A stretch of 64,000 nt of DNA from Misgurnus anguillicaudatus (GCF_027580225.2 NC_073352.2:33467501-33531500); one strand, 5' to 3'; counted from the stretch's first letter, positions 1-10,339 are shown. Notes: generated from the letters alone by a model not told the origin. A program made the numbers and translations.

Positions 1-689
1 TGTATTTTAAAAAATAGATTGAAAAATAAATATGGATGGACATTAAAACTTCTAAAACAACAAGTCTGGTGTTGGTGGTCTAAGACTGTACATACATGAC
101 TGTCAACGCTGTTACTCTACCTTGGTAACAGAGTTGACAGTAACAGAACTGACTCGGACTGATTCAGACAACAGGAAAACATGATTTTCAGCTATATAAG
201 ACAGAAAATATTATAGTGTAATTGGCTCTAACATCTTTTGATCCATGACAGTGAGTAACAATTATTAAAATAAATAAATAAATAAACAGAAAAAATAATG
301 ACTTTAAACACCAACTGTACCTGCAGTTATATCACCCATATAACTCATCCTGCCCATTTGTGCTACAGACAGAAACTGTACAGCTTGTTGAAGAGAAGTG
401 GACTATTATTTTTCCAAGCAATTGAACGTTTTCATCTGGTGATATAAAGTGGTCCCATCAACAACCAATCCTATGACCATAGCAACTTCTGGAAGTGCCA
501 CAAGATTAAGACATTTATTAACAGATTTATTAAATATTATTATGCCATCTGTTTTTAAAGCATCTCTACGGCTCTAGATTCATTTTATTTAGCTAAAGTG
601 CTATTTTCAGAATAATTATGCAATTTTACACACCATCATGACAAATCTCGCCCAATTTCAACCCACTTTAAAGCTTATCATCACATTTT
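1..689. other. Unassigned AT-rich sequence
   Basis: No frame, RNA gene or clear transposon end is visible. There is a short AAAT-type run at about 267-286. It reads as ordinary non-coding DNA. Confidence 0.5.
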
Positions 690-1110
690 ATGTCTCACCC
701 TCTCTGTGTCTCTGTTGTCATGGGGACAGAACGGATCTCAGTGGTACTGTATAGTTGGTACCGTGCAGAGAGACAGAAAGAGACGAGTGAAATAAGAATG
801 TTCTGGAAAACATTTACCAGAGACCCATGCAGGCCCATCTCCCAGACTAATGGACCGGAACGGATGGAGTTGACGGAGTTCTGTGGCACTGTATCGCTGG
901 GTCACCAGCGGCTGGGCACTTTAATGAGAGCTGATGAATGGCAATGCATTGAACAAACCCAGAAAGCAGCAAGAGTCTGATGGCCACTTCCTCTGGACGC
1001 ATGGCCAATCGCTGATCCCCTCATTTTCGCACGGATCACGGCTGTAAACGAAAGCTGGGTGATGCAAATCAAACTCAATAGGTCAGAAAATGAAAGGCTT
1101 TAGAGGTTGA
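690..1110. other. GC-richer unassigned block, probably non-coding
   Basis: This block is less AT-rich than its surroundings and has open frames on both strands (96 codons on plus, 64 on minus). Neither resembles a protein family I know. Open frames on both strands of a GC-richer stretch are expected by chance. It could be unique conserved non-coding DNA; I see no positive support for a gene. Confidence 0.35.
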
Positions 1111-1133
1111 TCAATCATAAATTGTGACGATTC

Positions 1134-2267
1134 CAACACAATCCCATGGCAATTTGTACGAATTTTATGAGTTGGATAGTTTGTATGAATTTATACGACC
1201 AAATTTGTATGTTTGAGTGCTTTTTTGTTTGAGGGTGGGCTTAGGGATAGGACAACTATTTTTTTTTATTTTAACTTTTAAATTAAATAAAGTTTAGTTT
1301 CACGTGGCAATTTGTACGAATTTTATGAGTTGGATAATTTGTATGAATTTATACAACCAAATTTGTATGTTTTAGTGCTTTTTTGTTTGGGGGTGGGCTT
1401 AGAGATGGGATAACTATTTTTTTTCTAACAAATTTTACTTTTAAACTAAATAAAGTTTAGTTTCGAGTGGCAATTTGTATGAATTTTATGAGTTGGATAA
1501 TTTGTATGAATTTATTATACGATCCAAATTTGTATGTTTTAGTGCTTTTTTGTTTGGGGGTGGGCTTAGAGATGGGATAACTATTTTTTTTATTTTACTT
1601 TTAAACTAAATAAAGTTTAGTTTCGCGTGGCAATTTGTACGAATTTTATGAGTTGGATAATTTGTATGAATTTTTACGACCAAATTTGTATGTTTTAGTG
1701 CTTTTTTTGTTTGGGGATGGGCTTAGAGATACATTTTTTTTCTAAAAAATTTTTCTTTTAAACTAAATAAAGTTTAGTTTTGCGTGGCAATTTGTATGAA
1801 TTTTATGAGTTGGATAATTTGTATGAATTTATACGACCAAATTTGTATGTTTTAGTGCTTTTTTTGTTTGGGGATGGGCTTAGAGATACAATTTTTTTTT
1901 CTAAAAAATTTTACTTTTAAACTAAATAAAGTTTAGTTTCGCGTGGCAATTTGTATGAATTTTATGAGTTGGATAATTTGTATGAATTTATACAACCAAA
2001 TTTGTATGTTTTAGTGCTTTTTTGTTTGGGGGTGGGCTTAGGTATAGGACAACTATTTTTTTTTTATTTTAACTTTTAAATTAAATAAAGTTTAGTTTTG
2101 CGTGGCAATTTGTTACAGATTTTATGAGTTGGATAATTTGTATGAATTTATACGACCAAATTTGTATGTTTTAGTGCTTTTTTGTTTGGGGGTGGGCTTA
2201 GGGATGGAATAACTATTTTTTTTCTATAAATTTTAAATTTTAAACTAAATAAAGTTTAGTTTTGCGT
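1134..2267. repeat. Composite tandem array, about 159-bp unit, 7 copies
   Basis: The anchor 'tggcaattt' recurs at about 1147, 1305, 1468, 1628, 1785, 1944 and 2103, giving spacings of 158, 163, 160, 157, 159 and 159. Each unit runs through 'gaattttatgagttggat', 'gtatgttttagtgcttttt', a 'gggtgggcttag' core, a T-rich stretch and 'aaataaagtttagttt'. The first part matches repeat family Y (other copies near 30484 and, inverted, 58616-58760). The last part matches the inside of family X (near 20010 and 40240). The unit therefore looks like a junction of two transposon families that was later amplified in tandem. Confidence 0.85.
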
Positions 2268-2400
2268 GCACACGTGAAACTATCGCATGCGCACGTGATA
2301 CTTCCACGTGCGCGCATGAAACTTTCACATGCGCACGTGATAGTTTCACAAATGCACGCGAAAGTTTCACGTGAGCACATGAAACTTAACTTTAGATTTT
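2262..2400. repeat. CACGTG-rich short degenerate repeat block (family X interior)
   Basis: The stretch alternates motifs such as 'cacgtgaaac', 'gcatgcgcacgtga' and 'agtttcacgtgagcacatga'. It has five CACGTG palindromes and many GCATGC or GCGCAC steps in about 140 bases. Similar blocks follow 'aagtttagtttcgc' at about 20017-20070 and 'gtttcgtttcgcgtg' at about 40250-40330. It belongs to repeat family X and directly ends the tandem array. Confidence 0.7.
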
Positions 2401-2640
2401 TTTGGGGGCTTGGTACATTTAGGCCTGAAAGTTTTATTTTTTATGTTTTGTACAAATTTTTTGTACAAATTTCCAAATTTGTATGTTTTAGTGCTTTTTT
2501 GTTTGGGGTGGGCTTAGGGATGGGATAACTAATTTTTTTTATAAATTTTGTACGATTCACTTCGCATACAAATTCATACGTATTTCACAAATTATAAAAT
2601 ATGTACAATTTCCAGCACTCTTTTGATGACAAAAGTTGCA
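2401..2640. repeat. Tail of family Y next to the pol fragment
   Basis: About 2470-2530 repeats the 'gtatgttttagtgcttttt' and 'gggtgggcttagg' segment of the array unit. About 2545-2615 holds 'gtacgattcacttcgcatac' and related text that looks like the inverted far end of the same family. The retrotransposon coding sequence begins to lose its family pattern just right of 2641-2700, so this repeat or a deletion marks that break. Confidence 0.5.
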
Positions 2641-3597
2641 TCACGTGTACTGTACGTGGCCTCTTGAAAAAATTAACCATACTTCGGTCTTAAGACTTAC
2701 CAAAACTCTATCTCCCACTTCCAGAACAGAATTCACCACATTTTTGTCAAACCTCTTTTTATTCCGTTCAGCCGCCTTTTTACTGTTTTCCACTGCCAAC
2801 TTATAACTTTCCTCTAGTCTTTGCTTTAGAGAGGTCACATAATGTGAGTGAGATTGCTGTGGTTCATCTTTCAAGATTCCAAAGGCTATGTCAAGTGGCA
2901 ACCGTGGCTGCCTTCCAAACATCAACTCGTATGGTGAGTAGCCAGTGACATCGTTTCTCGTGCAATTATACGCATGCACCATTGGCTTGACATAATCTTT
3001 CCAATGAGCTTTCTGTTTGTTTTCTAGGGTACCCAACATTTGCAATAGAGTCCTATTAAACCGCTCTACTGGGTTTCCCCTAGGGTGGTATGGTGTCGTT
3101 CTTACTTTACGAATCCCTGCAATCTTACACAATTCTTGTATAAGGCGCGACTCAAAATCCGGCCCTTGGTCGCTATGTAGCTTCTCGGGGAAACCATAAT
3201 GAACCAAAAAATGTTCCCAAAGGCACTTAGCTACCGTCTGAGCCTTCTGGTTACGTGTTGGAATTGCAACCGCGTATTTCGTAAAGTGATCAGTAATTAC
3301 TAGAATGTCTTTCGTATTGCTGCTGTCGGGCTCCACGGATAGAAAGTCCATACAAAGCAACTCTAATGGACGGCTGGTCTGTATGTTCACCAAGGGGGCG
3401 GCTTTCTGTACCGGAGCCTTCCGCCTGACACAACGTTCACAAGTACTTATCTTCTTTTCTACAGCACTGGCCATTCGGGGCCAATAAAACCGGGCCCTAA
3501 GAAGGTCAAGAGTCCTCTCAACCCCTAGGTGACCCATATCATCATGTAAAGAGGTAAGTACTAACTCTCTCAAATCTTTAGGTAATGCGAGTTGCCT
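2641..3597 (-). pseudogene. pol: Ty3/gypsy integrase, C-terminally truncated
   Basis: This is the integrase part of the same polyprotein, which inserts the cDNA into host DNA. It lies in the same frame as the reverse transcriptase, immediately after the TGA at 3598-3600. Numbering from a TTG at 3571-3573 (310 residues), a zinc-binding HHCC motif is at His10, His15, Cys45 and Cys48. The catalytic core has Asp76, Asp135 ('HSDQG') and Glu170 ('VERFNRT'), with 34 residues between the last two. The family pattern holds to 'GDRVLV' near residue 287 and is then lost: the last 20 or so codons look unrelated, and the usual C-terminal domain is absent. The TTG is not a real start. The protein would come from the whole pol, which the stop now cuts. 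Confidence 0.93.
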
Positions 3598-6078
3598 TCA
3601 CACCCTTCCCTGATCTATACGCTTTTGGTACAATAAGCCACGTCTGATCTCAAATTTACTCCACTCACGAAACCACAAAGCCATTTCCATTGAAACATTT
3701 TTCATGCTGGGCGGTCTTTTGTTTGCTTCTAGCAGATCAATTATCTCCCTTATTTCAGAGTCGGCTCTTTGTCTACATGCCAAGTCATCCTCTGACAAGG
3801 TAGGAATAGCTGGTAAGCCATGATCACACTCATCTAGAAAAGCTTGGGGTAAAGAATTTGCACTCACACCTAGAGACTCAGCTAAAACCACTGGAGAAGT
3901 CTGAATCTGGTGCCTCTCACAGATGGCGTTCACTACCTCTGGCAATATGACTTGCGGCCCTTGTTCACCACCCAAATGATTCAGCGTGAACTGCTTTATG
4001 CGTTCTTGTTCTTTCTGGGACTCTACATCATCCCTAAGGGGACCGTTAGGACGTCGAGACAATCCGTCTGCGTCCATATTTTGAGTTCCTGCTCGATACT
4101 GAATTTTGAAATTGTACGTCGACAAGCTGGAGAGCCATCGATAGCTTGCGGCGTCAAGCTTTGCCGAAGTCAGAATATACGTTAGCGGATTACTATCCGT
4201 TACCACAGTGAATTCACTCCCGTACAAATAATCACTAAATTTGGAGGTAACCGCCCACTTCAATGCTAAAAACTCCAGCTTATGGGCTGGGTATCTAGCT
4301 TCACTTCGAGTCAACCCCCGACTGGCATATGCAATGACCCTCAGCTGCCCCTCCTGCTCTTGATACAAAGCAGCACCGAGCCCAATGGTACTGGCATCGG
4401 TATGTAACAGGTAAGGGAGTCTGGGATCAGCATATCCCAGAATAGGAGCAGTCGTGAGTTTGTCCACAATTGTGTCAAATGCTCTTTGGCATTCGTTAGT
4501 CCATCTTTCCCCCAATGGATCTCTGGGGTTCAGGTAAGTTTGCTTTACTTCTCTACACTTAGCATTTTTCCGAACCGGAGGATATCCAGCCGTGAGATCA
4601 TTCAGGGGTCTAACAATTTTTGAGAAGTCCTTCACAAACCTACGGTAATACCCGGCAAATCCTAAAAAGGATTTTAACTCTTTTAGAGTCTGCGGTTTTG
4701 GCCAGGTCTTTACAGCTTCTATTTTGCTTGGATCTGTACTAACACCATGTTGAGACACAATATGACCCAGGTAACGTACGGATGTTTGAAAGAAACTACA
4801 CTTTTCGGGAGAAAGTTTTAGCCCGTACTCCTTCAACCGGTTCAGCACTTTTATCAGACGGCGTTCATGTTCTTCAAGAGTGTCTGAAAACACAATTAAG
4901 TCATCAATGAATACCAAGACCTCGCTCCTGTTTAGGCTACCCATACAGCGCTCCATGAGCCGCTGAAAAGTACTTGGGGCATTCGTTATGCCCTGTGGCA
5001 TCCGGTTAAATTCCCAAAATCCGATTGGGCATACAAATGCTGTCTTGGCTCTATCCTGCTCATTCATCTCTATCTGATAGTATCCTGACTTCAGATCTAA
5101 AACAGAGAACCACTTGGAGCCTGTGAGTACCGAAAATGCCTCCTCAAGATTTGGAAGAGCATAGGCATCCTTAATGGTCTGCTCATTCAACTTTCTGAAG
5201 TCAATACAAAGACGAACCGAGTTATCTTTCTTTCTCACCACTACAATGGGAGATGCAAAGGGTGATTCAGATTCCCTAATTATTCCAGCGTCTAACAACT
5301 CCTGTAAGTGTTTCCTAACTGCACTAACATCTTGTGGATGTATGGGTCTGGGTCGCTGCTTAAAAGGAGTCTCATTGCTAAGCTTAATATGATGCTTAAC
5401 TCTGTCTGTATGGCCATAATCCATATCATGTAAAGCGAAAACCTCAGGCATCGTATTCAGCAAAGCGGTTATTCGACACTTCCATTCCGTCGGCAAGGGT
5501 GAATCACCAAAGTCAATGTTTATCTGTGGTTCATTTGATTGCTCTTGAGCTTGCGAGAAGTCACTTCTCTGAGAAATGTCTGTCACTTTCTGAACTGAGC
5601 AAACATTAGCTAGCACAGTCTTAGGAGATATATTGATGTCAACTTGAGTTTCATTCTTTACCAACAGTGGCACACTAAAGGAGCGTTTGCCAGGTAAAGC
5701 ATGCAAACTACTGGCTACAACTAACCCACCCGGTAAGTTGGACATTTCAGTAGAGTCAATGAAAGCTAAATCTTCAATCAGACAATGGTTCAGTTGAACA
5801 ACCCCATTAAAAACTACAGTACGACCTGCAGGTACAATCTCAGGGTTGTCCCCTCTTAAAGTCACATGCCCCAGGACTTCAGCACACCTCTGCTTATGCC
5901 TAGCACTCAAAATCTTAAGCACAGCTCGATACCCATTGAAAGCTGGGTTGAGCTCAAGGTCTCCCTGGGCATGCACATCATACAATGCATCTAAGGAATT
6001 GGTACCTATCAATATCTGCTGCACTCCCTTCAAGTCTGGGACCACTAAAGCTAGTGTGTCAATATTTGCTGTTTCACA
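3598..6078 (-). pseudogene. pol: Ty3/gypsy pol: protease C-terminus, reverse transcriptase, RNase H
   Basis: This frame copies retrotransposon RNA into DNA and degrades the RNA strand. It is open from a TAA at 6079-6081 to a TGA at 3598-3600. The first recognisable stretch, 'ILIGTN' near residue 11 of the 815-residue frame (counted from a GTG at 6043-6045), matches the end of a retropepsin; the catalytic half is missing. Reverse transcriptase spans about residues 225-480, with Asp317 in 'VLDLKSGY' and the active-site motif 'FIDD' at 379-382. RNase H spans about 540-665, with Asp550, Glu591, Asp617 and the terminal 'DADGLSR' at about 658. All key polymerase and RNase H residues are present. 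The frame continues into integrase without a shift, so the TGA is a nonsense change, not a domain boundary. No start codon is convincing; the true start was upstream in gag-pol. Confidence 0.93.
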
Positions 6079-6081
6079 TTA

Positions 6082-6567
6082 ATTGTAAACGTATCCATTA
6101 AATTGGATTGATTTAAATGGCACCTCAGGAACACTCCTCCCTTCGAAAAATCAGTAAGGCTGATGAAAAAGATGGTGGAGAGCGATACAATAATCCTTCT
6201 GTCATTATCTGTTATAAAATCTAATTATTCAAACCTCCCCATATATTTAAATAAAACCTCACATTTCTTCTAGGTAATCACCCAATTGGGCCTGAATAAT
6301 TGGAGTGACCATTTACAGAAGACACTTTGCTTTACTAACCCTAATAAATGAAATGAGGCGGACGGCTCAGATGAATAAAAAAAGTGATAAAATGGACTGT
6401 GAAGATAAGCGGTGGGAAGTAATTAAATCGTCCAGCTGCACTCCTTCATAGTCAGACATGGTTATCTCCCAGGCCATCCCATAATAATCATTCATTTCCT
6501 TCAAGATCTAAATGGCTCTCAAATGACGAGTGAGTAAAATCACACACTGTGTCAACCTCGACAAAGT
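6082..6567. other. Unassigned sequence upstream of the pol fragment
   Basis: No gag-like frame, CCHC zinc knuckle or LTR is visible where gag and the 5' LTR of the minus-strand element should lie. The sequence looks like unrelated AT-rich host DNA, so the element is cut near 6080. Confidence 0.5.
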
Positions 6568-7065
6568 TTAGAGAAAGTTTTTAAAGAATCCATTTCCAAA
6601 ATATAAGAGGTGAGATTGCTTTGATCCATCTATGATTTGCTGTTCATCTTCACATGGTTTCACAGGCTTAGCATCAAATGGACATCGCATTAACACTTCC
6701 ATCAATACCAGATGCTCTTTTAACATTTTAACCTCACAAAGAGATGTAATGGTGGAGAACAGTGTGAAATACACTTCTGTTTTTCCACAGGATGGCAAAC
6801 AAGTATATAAAAGAGGTATAAAAGGAATTCCTTTAACATCCAAACAAACTTTTGGTTGCACAAAATGTACTCTGTAGTGGAAATGGTAAGAAAATAAATG
6901 CTTTTTTGAACATTTCTTTTTGAAAAGGTTTCGAACATTTGACTTAATGGTTCTTTGGGAACCAAATATGGTTCCTCTGGCAGGGGTTCTCAAACTTTTT
7001 GTAAAAATAAACAAATTAATCTGATAGACTGACAATGACTTGCTGGACAATATTCGTGCCATCAC
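6568..7065 (-). other. 165-codon open frame of unknown status
   Basis: This is long for such AT-rich DNA. The 3' half (about 6570-6800) has plausible codon choice, Cys and charged residues, and no low-complexity sequence; the 5' half is Lys/Ser/Phe-rich and looks random. I recognise no domain, signal peptide or membrane segment. The opposite strand also has an open frame (6632-6877), which weakens the case. It could be a decayed exon or chance. Confidence 0.15.
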
Positions 7066-7159
7066 AATATGATAAATATGACAGTTTTATAGTCAGAGGT
7101 TATTGGTTATCTCACTCCAGAATAATATATATTCTGTATGTGATCTGTCAAAATACTGA

Positions 7160-7790
7160 GATTATGGGCCAGATTTACTAAATGGGACAAATTAGCATAA
7201 GAGCGCAATTCCAAAAAGCACCAATGGAAGTGATGATATATGTGGGTTATTTACTAAAAAAGCTGATTTCCAAAATGATCAAGGCAACAATTGCAGCCAT
7301 TTTAAGCACAAAATGATTTAAGACATGCTTTTTTGGCGTTAAATAATGGCGCAAAGCATGGGAGCGAGCATCATTGGAATGCAGTGTTTCCTATACATTA
7401 ATGGATTTGTCAGTCAGCACACAAAATCAAATTTGACAACCACAATTAGATGTTTGCACATCGCGTTTATCACTGTACCTTTTTCCTCACATGACAGTTT
7501 CTGTACAAATACCTGTGGCGTCAGAAACGGCAAGGAAAACACTGATATGGTGTTCCTGATTCTCAGCCTGTGGATGTTTATCACAGCTAAAAGGGAGTTT
7601 GGAAATTTACAACAAAGCAGGGAACTGGTTTGCTCGAGACAAAAGCTAAAGGTGGTGCTAAAAATTATTGGGTACTACGTACTGTGCCCAGTGGAAATGC
7701 CCCCAAAAGTGAAGTGAGTTGACCCGACCCGTGGGGTACTATGCAATGGAAAAGCACAATTAGGTTTATTTACTTTAGTTAGGTTACTCT
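7160..7790. repeat. Probable non-autonomous DNA transposon piece
   Basis: It opens with 'gggccagatttactaaa' followed by 'attagcataagagcgcaatt', which I recall as the start of a dispersed fish repeat. The 123-codon frame inside (7346-7717) has no recognisable domain and is treated as chance. The right end is not resolved. Confidence 0.4.
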
Positions 7791-7794
7791 ATGG

Positions 7795-7975
7795 GGCGGT
7801 TTCATGAAACACAAACATAGCTTACAAAATAAAACAATACTGGTGTGCATATTAAGACAAAATTATGGCACTGATAAATGTTCAGATATGTAAGTGCAAG
7901 AGGTTTTTAAATGAAGACAGCTGAAATGTGCATTTTAGACTGGGACTAAACTCTGTCTGAGTAACCCCCCCATGT
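7795..7975. repeat. Copy of the 'ggcggttt...actagtc' MITE family
   Basis: It contains 'ggcggtttcatgaa', 'actggtgtgcatattaag', 'gcactgataaatgttcag' and 'gactgggactaaactctgtc'. These match the copies at 32475-32700 and 63065-63681. It is shortened and diverged. Confidence 0.55.
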
Positions 7976-8434
7976 GGCAATTGCTCCTTCATGCTCTTGC
8001 TCAGTCCATCTTTCATAATTAATTAAAGTGTGAAATAATAAAATCTACATAATTGAGTTTTCTCTTTCATGATGTCTTTCCATGAACAGCATTGAAGTGT
8101 GAAAAATTGGTTCCACTAATCAGATTAAACCCATTCAGCTCATTGTGTCAGTATAAATAAATGACTACAGAACAATGAATTCATTTAAACAAGAGTGAGA
8201 AACAGACATCACTTGTTCATAAGAAACACATCAAAGGGTTTGAGACAATAAGTGCTGCAAATACTGCACAGTAGCAAGACCATGCATTTCATTTCATGCA
8301 ATAACATGAGACTGCACTAATATGAACTCTTTTTAGGTCCAAAACTGTACTTTTTTCGAAAACGTACATCCCCAGTGACAGCTAGGGTATATATTTTGAC
8401 CTTTTATTCAATACTTGAATTTGTAAAGATTCCT
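7976..8434. other. Unassigned AT-rich sequence
   Basis: No gene is visible. 8335-8400 contains 'gtacatccccagtgacagct', similar to text near 23325 ('aagtgacagctgggggtgta'), so part of it is a dispersed repeat. Confidence 0.4.
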
Positions 8435-8544
8435 TTAAACTATTCCCCGCCAGCCTTTAAAAAAAGTTGCACACTGATTTTCACAAAAGTTTCACAAAAT
8501 GCCTTCCAGGAAAATTTTCTTCTATAAATATATAAACACAAATA

Positions 8545-9312
8545 CACTCACCTAAAGGATTATTAGGAAAATCTGTTAAATCTCTCATTACACAGTAAGC
8601 ATGGCACTTGCTTCAATGCATTTAGGGGTGTGGTCCTGGTCAAGACAATCTCCTGAACTCCAAACTGAATGTCAGAATGGGAAAGAAAGGTGATTTAAGC
8701 AATTTTGAGCGTGGCATGGTTGTTGGTGCCAGACAGGCCGATCTGAGTATTTTTTACAATCTGCTCAGTTACTGGGATTTTCACGTACAACCATTTCTAG
8801 GGTTTACAAAGAATGGTGTGAAAAGGGAAAAATGTCCAGTATGCGGCAGTCCTGTGGGCAATAATGCCTTGTTGATGCTAGAGGTCAGAGGAGAATGAGC
8901 CGACTGATTCAAGCTGATAGAAGAGCAACTTCGACTGAAATAACCACTCGTTACAACCGAGGTATGCAGCAAAGCATTTGTGAAGCCACAACACGCACAA
9001 CCTTGAGGCAGATGGGCTACAACAGCAGAAGACCCCATCGGGTACCACTCATCTCCTCTACAAATAGGAAAAAGAGGCTACAATTTGCACAAGCTCGCAA
9101 TAATTGGAACGGGAGCTTCATGCCCTAGATGTGCATCCCACAAATCTCCATCAACTGCAAGATACTATCCTATCAATATGAGCCAACATTTCTAAAGAAT
9201 GCTTTTAGCACCTTGTTGAATCAATGCCACTTAGAATTAAGGCAGTTCTGAAGGCGAAAGGGGATGAAACACAGTATTAGTATGGTGTTCCTAATAATCC
9301 TTTAGGAGAGTG
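8545..9312 (+). mobile_element. Tc1/mariner element, internally deleted
   Basis: Inverted ends 'cactcacctaaaggattatt' and its complement ending at 9312 (one mismatch over about 25 bases) lie between TA dinucleotides at 8543-8544 and 9313-9314. At 768 bp it is about half the length of a full Tc1-like element. It carries pieces of a transposase gene. The empty site is seen in other Z copies in this window. Confidence 0.93.
8677..9283 (+). pseudogene. Tc1-like transposase relic lacking the catalytic core
   Basis: In a full Tc1 element this gene encodes the DDE/D transposase that cuts and re-joins the element at TA sites. The start 'MGKKGDLSNFERGMVVGA' is typical of the N-terminal helix-turn-helix region. 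Reading then shifts near 8750 and continues in another frame, with a nonsense TAA at 8862-8864. Past 'MSRLIQADRRAT' and 'GYNSRRPHRVPLIS' the family pattern breaks near 9110. It resumes directly with the last 50 or so residues ('LDVHPTNLHQLQD', 'IKAVLKAKG'), which also contain stops. The missing middle holds all three catalytic acidic residues, so no active enzyme can be made. Normal length is about 340 residues. Confidence 0.9.
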
Positions 9313-9631
9313 TATATCAAATGAAAAAGTTTCATCCAATCTTCATTTGTTCTCTTTTTATAACCTCTCAAATATGGGTAGGTTTCTTCGAAATACCAAA
9401 TTTTGAGCAAAAAGCTGATATAATTGCATTTTTGTAAAGGATTTTTGTTAGAGATCAGATTCAGAACGAAGATCAAAACATACACAAAGTTCAAATGTTG
9501 ATGGATTCGTTTTTGCTTCAATCTTTTTATAAACCTGGTAAGAGCGCCACCTACTATAATTCCTCTATTATACAGATTACCTTAAAAACTCGTCAGGGAA
9601 GTGTCAATGGCAGGCAAATGTTTTCCCTTAA

Positions 9632-9842
9632 AGGCGGAGTCCACGATGTTTGAAAAACGCGTTGGAAAAGGAGACTGGCCGACTACCAAAACACACTTAT
9701 ATCAAATCAAATCAAATGCCGGTTTGCGTATGTGTGGGGCGGGTCTATCAACAGAAGGTCCAGATTCTATTGGGGTAGGGGCGTGTTTGTTTAGGTGATT
9801 TCAAATATCAACATTGGCTTTCAAACATCATGGACTCCGCAT
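9632..9842. mobile_element. TTAA-flanked MITE inside family Z
   Basis: Inverted ends 'aggcggagtccacgatg' and its near complement 'catggactccgca' lie between TTAA at 9628-9631 and 9843-9846. TTAA duplication is the piggyBac signature. A second copy in the opposite orientation is at 11466-11687; both share 'ggtgatttcaaat' and 'aacaaacatgcccctac'-type text. Confidence 0.85.
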
Positions 9843-9865
9843 TTAATTGCCGAGATAAGAGTTAA

Positions 9866-10090
9866 AGGGATAATACACCCAAAAATCTCATGTTGTTACA
9901 AACCTGTATACATATTTTTTTGTTCTGATGAACAAATAAAGACATTTTGAGAAAAGTTTGTAACCTAACCATTCGCAGGCCCCATTGACTTCCATAGTAG
10001 GAAAAAAGAATACTATGGAAGTGAATGGGGCTCATGATCTGTTTGTTTTCACAATCTCACCACTAGATGCTGCTAAAATTTACACACACT
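9866..10090. repeat. Fish MITE fragment ('agggataatacaccc')
   Basis: It starts right after the TTAA that ends family Z. It contains 'aacctgtatacatattt', 'ttctgatgaaca' and an internal inverted pair 'gccccattgacttccata' / 'tatggaagtgaatggggc' (about 9981-10032). Related text borders 28160-28370. Confidence 0.65.
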
Positions 10091-10105
10091 ACCTTTAAAA
10101 CCTGT

Positions 10106-10331
10106 GGAAGCCCATTCCCGCAACATTAAAAAAAATGCTCTGGTAAATCATAACTTTTATAACCTAATCATAAGTTATAAAAAGTTTTAAAACTTTCAAA
10201 TTTATGAGATAAAAATAAAAAATCTAATAATTATGAGATAAAAATCTAAATTATTATTCAATTAGTATAATTAGTCATAATATCGACTTTTGATCTTATA
10301 ATTATGACTAAGGCGGAAATGGGCTTCCGTA
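10106..10331. repeat. Foldback repeat with 'ggaagcccattcccgc' ends
   Basis: The end 'ggaagcccattcccgc' is matched by 'gcggaaatgggcttcc' at the right. The inside is built from 'aattatgagataaaaa' repeats in both orientations. It is a short palindromic element without coding capacity. Confidence 0.75.
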
Positions 10332-10339
10332 AAAAACAA

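Larger units (their letters stand above)
2641..6081 (-). mobile_element. Truncated Ty3/gypsy LTR retrotransposon (pol only)
   Basis: A pol region with domain order protease end, reverse transcriptase, RNase H, integrase, which is the Ty3/gypsy order (Ty1/copia places integrase before RT). Before the pol (right of 6081 on the plus strand) there is no gag, no Asp-Thr/Ser-Gly protease motif and no LTR. After integrase there is no LTR either; the integrase end runs straight into Y-type repeat. It is more GC-rich than its surroundings and nearly open, so it is a fairly recent but already broken copy. The solo LTR at 23509-23987 cannot be linked to it from sequence alone. Confidence 0.95.
8435..9865 (+). 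mobile_element. Family Z element interrupted by a Tc1 relic and a TTAA MITE
   Basis: Z text ('ccccgccagcc', 'caaaatgccttccaggaaaa', 'atataaacacaaata') runs to 8544. It resumes at 9313 ('tatcaaatgaaa', 'caaatatgggtaggtttctt') and again at 9843 after the MITE. Uninterrupted Z copies at 30743-31256 and 60136-60660 read straight across the Tc1 site ('aaatatatcaaatgaaag'). Confidence 0.85.

Noticed and set aside
1134..2267. Array considered as retrotransposon LTRs flanking the pol
   Set aside because: Units of about 159 bp repeat in tandem, lack TG...CA ends and are not found on the other side of the pol.
2262..2528. 88-codon frame starting 'MRAHVKLSHAHV'
   Set aside because: The apparent peptide repeat is only the CACGTG-type DNA repeat translated.
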